From Pyricularia pennisetigena (lineage: Eukaryota > Ascomycota > Sordariomycetes > Magnaporthales > Pyriculariaceae), in contig NC_043740.1 of assembly GCF_004337985.1 (NCBI RefSeq), positions 3,153,140-3,217,139 of the forward strand: a stretch of DNA of 64,000 bases, written 5' to 3'. The position numbers and the translations under genes are program-made. Numbering within the stretch: position 1 is the first letter of the stretch; every line of letters starts with the position of its first letter. Positions 58,263 through 64,000 of this stretch are shown here, one piece after another. The notes beneath the pieces were generated by a model. That model had not been told where the DNA came from and ran no database searches. It saw nothing but the letters and a program-made list of their open reading frames with translations.

Positions 58263-61200
58263 TCTGTTCGACAGCAGTTTGAACCGACGTCATGTATAGT
58301 GGTCTGTACAGTATACTTGGGATAACCGCCAAATATTTTCTCCTTGTACTCAGGACGTGTTCGGGTGCTCGCGTTCTTTGAGATAGAGTAAGGGGGGGAC
58401 GAGAGCAAGGGGCCCTTTCTGCCAATCCTCGTCTGACTGACCGTTCAGGAATGATGGGGCAAACACAACATCCCAGGTCTGATGCAGTTTTTGGACAAGA
58501 CCGGCGTCTAAGGTTTTTGGTTGATATAGTACATATTACGTACATTAGGATTGACTCAAAAGCCTGTGTCAGCATTGCGTAACAATCCTCTGGGGCTCCA
58601 GACCAACAACCCAGAGATCCCCTCATGGAAGATGCCAGCAACTAACCCGATCGGTTTGTTTACTTTCCTCCCAAATCAACCCATAAACGGCAAAAAATAT
58701 CATCTAGAGGCGACCAATACCCGCTTCCATGTTGCTAATAGCTGCGGCTAATATCGCTTGACCCGCGGATGTTTTACAGTTGACTTTTTTTGAAAGAGCC
58801 TTTTTTTTTTCTCTTTCTCTTTCTCCAAATATCCTCTCACTGTATGTTGGAGTATGGGATGTCCTCTGTACCTTTCCTCGCTGCGGTTGACAACACCATT
58901 GTGACTCAGCATCGAGGACACCGCCACCACTACCACCACAGTCGTGTCGCCTTGGATGGTAGTGGCGCCGACAGAGTGGTGATAGATGTTTCCTCTCACC
59001 GAATAGCAGTTGTTCAGACCAACCATCATGTAATGTGACTTTTCATAGGGAAACTCTTGAGGTGACAAGACAGAGTTGAGATGTCGTGCTCAAGATGCCG
59101 AAAAGAGCATATATGCCACTATAGGATCATCTCCAGTAATCGGTTTATGGGCCCGCTATCTGTTCATGGCCTTGGTTTGTAAGCCACCGCTTCAACCATC
59201 ATGTACCGGCTTGCGTCTCGATATTGGCTCCCGGAGGACGAGCTTGCTCTGTGATGGGTTGATAGAAAGCCAATTGCGGCCCTGGATCCAACGTTCATAG
59301 GTCATCCAGAGTTGATCTCCTCCGTTTGATCCGAGATCTGGGAAAGTCTTTGGCAACGCACCGGTGTGGTGGTGGTATAGTCCACGGGCTCGGGTTGGTA
59401 GGTAGGTTTCTAATAGGCTCAAGAATAAATCAAGCTTGAGATGTGCCTAGCTAAATCTGTATACGAGAATGTAAGTTGCCAACCAGCTTGCGATTCTATC
59501 ACATCTCAATAGAAGCTATCGGGCAGAGACAATCATCAGTTTAACCTATTCGAGATAGTTTACATGCGAGCAAGGTTGAGAAGCTCCTGCGGCAATACCC
59601 GTAGTCTTTTCTATTCGTCGAGCTTATCCAAGAAGCGCATCTTTGCAGGGCTCACAGCCCTCTATACGTCATCTGCTTGCTGGGTTATAGAGATCTTCCA
59701 AGCACAAAACGGAACGGGGAAGGAAGATGAGAAATTCCGAAGAAGCAATAAAGAAGCATGTGAAGATCTGGTGTGTTGGGTAAGTCTGTCGGTACCTAGC
59801 CGCCAAAAAGAAAAAAAGAAACTTTTTCTTCTATGCAAGTCCCGGTAAACTGTCCTTGGACGCCGAGTCGGATGGATCTTTGCTAGCATTTTCGAAACGA
59901 CAGGCACTTTGTTACGCCAGGATTTTTTTTATCATTTCGATGAACTGGACAAAACGAGCCCCTTATGACGGCATGACAGAGATGCTGGCGCGCTGCAGAC
60001 CTTTCCCACGTCCAAGCCCGAGGGCGCAAAGGGGGCTTCATTTTGCACTCTTGTCGCCCAAGCACAACTGGCAAACCGCATCTAGTCTGGTTGCAGCTCA
60101 GCATAAAGGAGCCATATGATACAAAATCCCCCAAAACATTTAAAAGATTAAGTTGCGCCACTGAACTCGGTGCCTGGGCATTCACAGATGATCATCTGCC
60201 GGATATATGGGCACCAGCAACTTTACAGATGGTACCAACGATCTTGTTCGACATTTGTTGCATCGACTGCATGGAAACCAAGATTCCACTTGACTCGATG
60301 GATGCGAGATAACAGTAATCGAGATGGTCCGAGTCAAAAAGCAACAAGTCGCTTCCCAACACGAGCATCAACTTTGGCAATCTCGGACTCAAGTCACTGC
60401 TGGGAAGGTTTTAAAAGACCATGACTTACTTGCCTTGGGGTCAAGTGAGTCCTAACCACTGTGAAGACGCAAAGAATAACTAACCTTGACTGTAGCCTTG
60501 AAACAGATCAACCAAAGACATGTGTCTCTATAGGGGCGGCAACACATTTGGTTGCATCTGCAGAGCGTATCACGATGTGAATGAAGTGGATTATTATTTT
60601 TTTGTTCCATTTCAAAAGACAAGGGGTCTTTTGACAAGGCATGTTCTTTGGAAGCACGGGCGAACAGGGGAAAACATGGCCTTTTCAGATTAGTCCCTTG
60701 GATTGGCGCTTGGAGAATGAGGCTCTTTTTCGATCACGAGCATTTACCCCTTGCATCAGCTCCAGGGATGGAAATAAAGACCCCTAGCATGACATCAGGA
60801 CAAAATAAGACCTTTACCTTACCGAATCAAGTTGGGCAGCCCTTGGCCTTGGCGCTAAATCTCATGTGCTTATATAATGCAAAACAACCCTTGGAAAACC
60901 CGTGTGCGTTCTGGGCTTGGGCTGTCTCAGCCTCGACCCGGGTTAAAAAGTGGGTATGCGTACAGTACCTTACCTTGCCTGAGTGACGTGATTTCAGGCC
61001 CAGTGGACTGTGCTCATTTTAGCCTAAAAAAATAACTCAGAGATTGTTGGCTTCTCTCGTCCTTGCTCCTGCAGCCGTCTGCATCTGCATAGAAGCTGTG
61101 GGGCTCAGTAAATATGGTTGTCGTGACTCAGGTGTTACTGGTAGTTTTATGCCTTGGATCTCAGGCATAAAAAATTCCCCGAACGGACGCCCATATTGCA

Positions 61201-63574
61201 CTTTTAAGGATTTCCTCCTGACTGAAAAGCCGCCGTATCGGACGGAGGCCTGGGAGGTTGATTGGTCGGACGAGGTGTGGATCCCACTACAGATACTGTA
61301 CCGTACTTACGGGGTACAGTACGCACCAGCCAAGTTCCAGCCTAGATTTTGGTACACGGGTGAACTCGGCACTTCTCTGCCATTGGCATCGCCTTCCCTG
61401 CCAGGTCTGGCGCCGATATGCCGCTCGGATCTGGGCTAGCTGCGGAAAAACAAATGTCACGACACTGATCACTTGACTCCGCGACGAGGGATCTCCATCC
61501 AAACATCTCTTTTGATTTGCTCCCGCATTCGATTGTTCATATCTTCATTGGGATCCATGCATGGTGGCTGCCACGGTGTTTTGTTATTTGTCGTCTGTGG
61601 GTCGGTTTGCGTCCAACCGAGTAGGTTTTTTTTTTTTTTTCCCTCCTCTGTGAGAGGCGACGCAAAAAGGGGACCGTTGGATATCAGACCAGACTGGATA
61701 TTACAAAGCTCAGCCAGATTAGAAGGAAATTTGACGGGGCGCTTTGTTCCCCGTTTGTTTCTTTCCTTCCACGCATTTCTTCTGACTCGAGCTTTCTTGA
61801 TTGTTTCTTTTTATCACGTTTTTCTTATTTTTCTCTGCAAGTACGAAAACATGGCTTTTTGTCAATACGGATCAATCGTACCTTTTAATATCCGATTCCT
61901 GCCGTCTACTGAGTAGCCAAATTTTTGACAGACACGAACTTGTCTTGACTAGAACTAGGTGCCTTAGTGTCAGAAATCGAGGTTGGACAGCTGTCTGGCT
62001 GTATCTATGGAAATTTGACTTTGGACATGCGCGGCCTTGACAAGGAGCTGCTGTCGAAGCCGAAAACAGCTATCGACGCAACCTGCCAAGCCTGTCTTAT
62101 TTGCACAAGTTCGCATGGCCCAATACCAGCTTAAAAAATGCCGCTACTGCCACAATATGAGCTTGTGGATACACTTTTTTCTCTAGACCCTGTTCTCATC
62201 GCTTCCATGCATTCTGAAACAGCAGACATGAGCGCGATGGATTCTCACCCTGAATAGCAAAACACTGTTTACTTCGTAAACCGTGTGTTGATGTCTCTTT
62301 TTGCAAAGCAACCTCCAACGTCGGGGGGTTTTCCCAGTCTCCACGATTCCTGGTGTCATCGGGGCGGTGAGCGACTTGTATGCGTGACATGATGGAGGGG
62401 AAAAAGGTGGCGCACTTTTGGAGCTGTGGGTTCCCGCCCCGTCGACCAGCCGCCGCCGGACTCTCTAGCTTGGCGTACATATTGCTGCAAAACTCGTGGC
62501 GAAAATACATTGCAGTTGGCTTTAGTCTCCAGTCAGAATAAAGAACAAAACAAGCTATTCCACTTTTGGTCCCCTCCCAGCGTCCCTAGGTCCTTTTTTT
62601 TCATGTGTTGATGGAATAACAAAAAAAAAAAAAATTAGAAAAAGAAATAATAACAAACATCGTCAGTGACGAATCCAAGCTTAACTCGTTTCCATTTTTT
62701 TACTTCTGCATTCATCACTTGCAATCCAATATCGTACACCAACTAATAATCCACCCCCCAGCGAATAACATCGTTGGGCTGCAGTGAGGCTACTCGTTGG
62801 GACCCGCTGGACGTTATCTTGCAGTAATCCATTGGTCCGTCGGCGTAACACTGCGGACCTAATTCTGTGGGTAGATCAAGGGTTTTTGTGACAGTGCGCT
62901 AGCCCGGTCCAGGCAAACTGTGCCCTTCCCTGTCGTTCAAGTCCGTGCCGTGGCAGCGACTTATCCTGCGACTGCCCTTTTTGCCTTCTGCTGCCCGTAC
63001 AGTTTGCACGCTCTTGCACCGTCATCTGCGACTGGACTCGTCCTCTCACTCGCCTAAGCTCAGATTTGCGAGGAATCGACCCACTTTCAGAAAGCACCCA
63101 CGATTGGTGGTTCCTTCCTTCCTGCGCTTTCCTCAATCTCCGCACCGTAGGAGAGGGCATCAGGAGAAGACGAAGCGCCTATCCGTATTGCTACTGTAGT
63201 CCTAGGTATTGCACGCACCACTCCATACCCATACCATACCACACCACCGCACACGTCGGCACGGTCATTCATCAATCGCATCACTGCATTCGAATTCTGC
63301 CCACTTCAGCCCCCCGACCGACCACCCACCACCACCCACCCACGCCAAGTCGACAACACCACTCTTCAGTCCGCAAAACTGCTTCCACAAGTGTCGTCTG
63401 CGTTGCCTCGAGCAGCCAGCGCACTGTCCGCTTCCTGCTTCACGAGTCGATTCCCCTGTTCCAACAGCAAAATACAAACAAAACCGCCTCCGACCCTGGC
63501 GGGCCCAACGATAGCCTCATCCGCCCTCTGCGTTGGGCATTGATCGCCTGCAGCCCTCCCAGCCCCAGCCGATC

Positions 63575-63907
63575 ATGTCCAACGAAGAGGTCTACGCCGT
63601 GGCCAACGGTGACACAATCGCCGTTGTGCCTCCGAAGCCCACCGGCTTGAACTCGCCGCCCGACAGCAACAATGCCATGAAGCTCGACGGTAGCGATTCA
63701 GAGCTCAGCGACCTCGACGATGCAATCACCGCGGACCTCCAGGCTGCCCGGCCAGATGGTCCCGCGGCCACCGCGACTGCTCCGACCGCATCCGAGCCCG
63801 CACCCGAACCCAAGATCGATATCGGCGAGGTGCTGCCTGCCGAGTATTCGGGTACTGTGCCCGTCTTTAAGCCGACCATGGAGCAGTTTCGCGATTTCAA
63901 GCTCTTT
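63575..63907 (+). CDS. JmjN-JmjC histone demethylase (KDM4/Rph1/Gis1 type), first exon only
   Basis: The ATG is at 63575 (MSNEEVYAVANGDT) and the exon ends at the donor GTATGT at 63908, after 111 codons. The N-terminus is acidic and Ala/Pro-rich. The last ~25 residues, EVLPAEYSGTVPVFKPTMEQ then FRDFKLF, are the start of a JmjN domain, which in KDM4-type enzymes packs against the iron- and oxoglutarate-dependent JmjC domain that removes methyl groups from H3K9/H3K36. The rest lies past the window. A branch-site-like TACTAAT at about 63982 sits 18 bases before the end, so the acceptor is probably just outside. The leader (about 62950-63574) is C-rich with CACC/CCCA runs. Confidence 0.8.
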
Positions 63908-64000
63908 GTATGTCTTTGAGCGTCGTCGGCGCACCTCCCCCCCGGGTGTTTTGTTAATAGCTACACAATCAGAGCACGACATACTAATATCGCATTACGC

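Larger units (their letters stand above)
55639..63574. other. 7.9-kb stretch without recognisable genes
   Basis: I found no domain-bearing frame on either strand. Contents: the promoter of the membrane protein gene; many A/T homopolymers (55721-55738, 56117-56133, 56481-56496, 57200-57222, 61626-61640, 62620-62634); a TATG microsatellite; a TA run at 58243-58262; and, at the right end, the pyrimidine-rich leader of the KDM4-type gene. Longer open frames such as 61044-61439 lack ATG starts or motifs. A non-coding RNA gene or a rapidly evolving small gene could be missed. Confidence 0.45.

Noticed and set aside
61044..61439. 131-codon frame with a hydrophobic start
   Set aside because: It begins at TTG, not ATG. 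The hydrophobic start is short and the rest shows no family features.

Overview
The window looks like nuclear DNA of a filamentous ascomycete (Pezizomycotina, probably Sordariomycetes). The evidence is short GT..AG introns (about 66-160 bp), GC-rich coding exons, single-gene rather than operon layout, a HET-domain gene, a thaumatin-like secreted protein and a repeat compartment with RIP-like transition mutations. I do not assign a species.

Layout. 1-1970: 3' part of the polarity/actin factor BUD6. 2608-3932 (minus): deoxyhypusine synthase, three exons. 6074-13758: a very long SNT1-like SANT corepressor of the Set3 deacetylase complex. 14450-15955: a LovD/beta-lactamase-type serine hydrolase. 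16189-17034 (minus): an unrecognised coiled-coil protein. 18367-20200: a HET-domain gene broken by one frameshift. 20367-21180: a decayed single-pass membrane protein gene lying between a run of 33 A and a run of 29 T. 22768-24584: a microsomal cytochrome P450. 25079-26659: a SET-domain protein with a signal-peptide-like start. 26811-28081 (minus): HMG-CoA lyase. 28787-29599 (minus): a thaumatin-like secreted protein.

30808-47158 is a sharply bounded AT-rich island. I read it as one transposon of about 16.3 kb with perfect 35-bp terminal inverted repeats and a candidate 10-bp target-site duplication. It carries a degraded, intron-rich, probably Mutator-like transposase gene with a 60-bp tandem repeat. 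It also carries two further intron-rich zinc-finger-like reading units. A full-length Ty3/gypsy retrotransposon (38227-45476, 455-bp LTRs, 5-bp target duplication CACGC) sits inside one of these. Differences between the two LTRs are all transitions, in CpA and CpT contexts, with CpG spared.

Right of the island are a broken signal-peptide-bearing small reading frame (47475-47745), a long-chain-base-1-phosphate phosphatase (49088-51195) and a large repeat-bearing membrane protein (51816-55638, minus). Then follow 7.9 kb without a recognisable gene and the 5' exon of a JmjN/JmjC (KDM4-type) histone demethylase at the window end.

The host genes do not form a single pathway. BUD6, deoxyhypusine synthase, SNT1, HMG-CoA lyase, the lipid phosphatase and KDM4 are housekeeping or chromatin genes. 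The lactamase, HET, P450, SET and thaumatin genes beside the transposon are more typical of accessory regions. The most interesting part is the composite transposon: its passenger genes, its nested retroelement and its unusual mutation spectrum.
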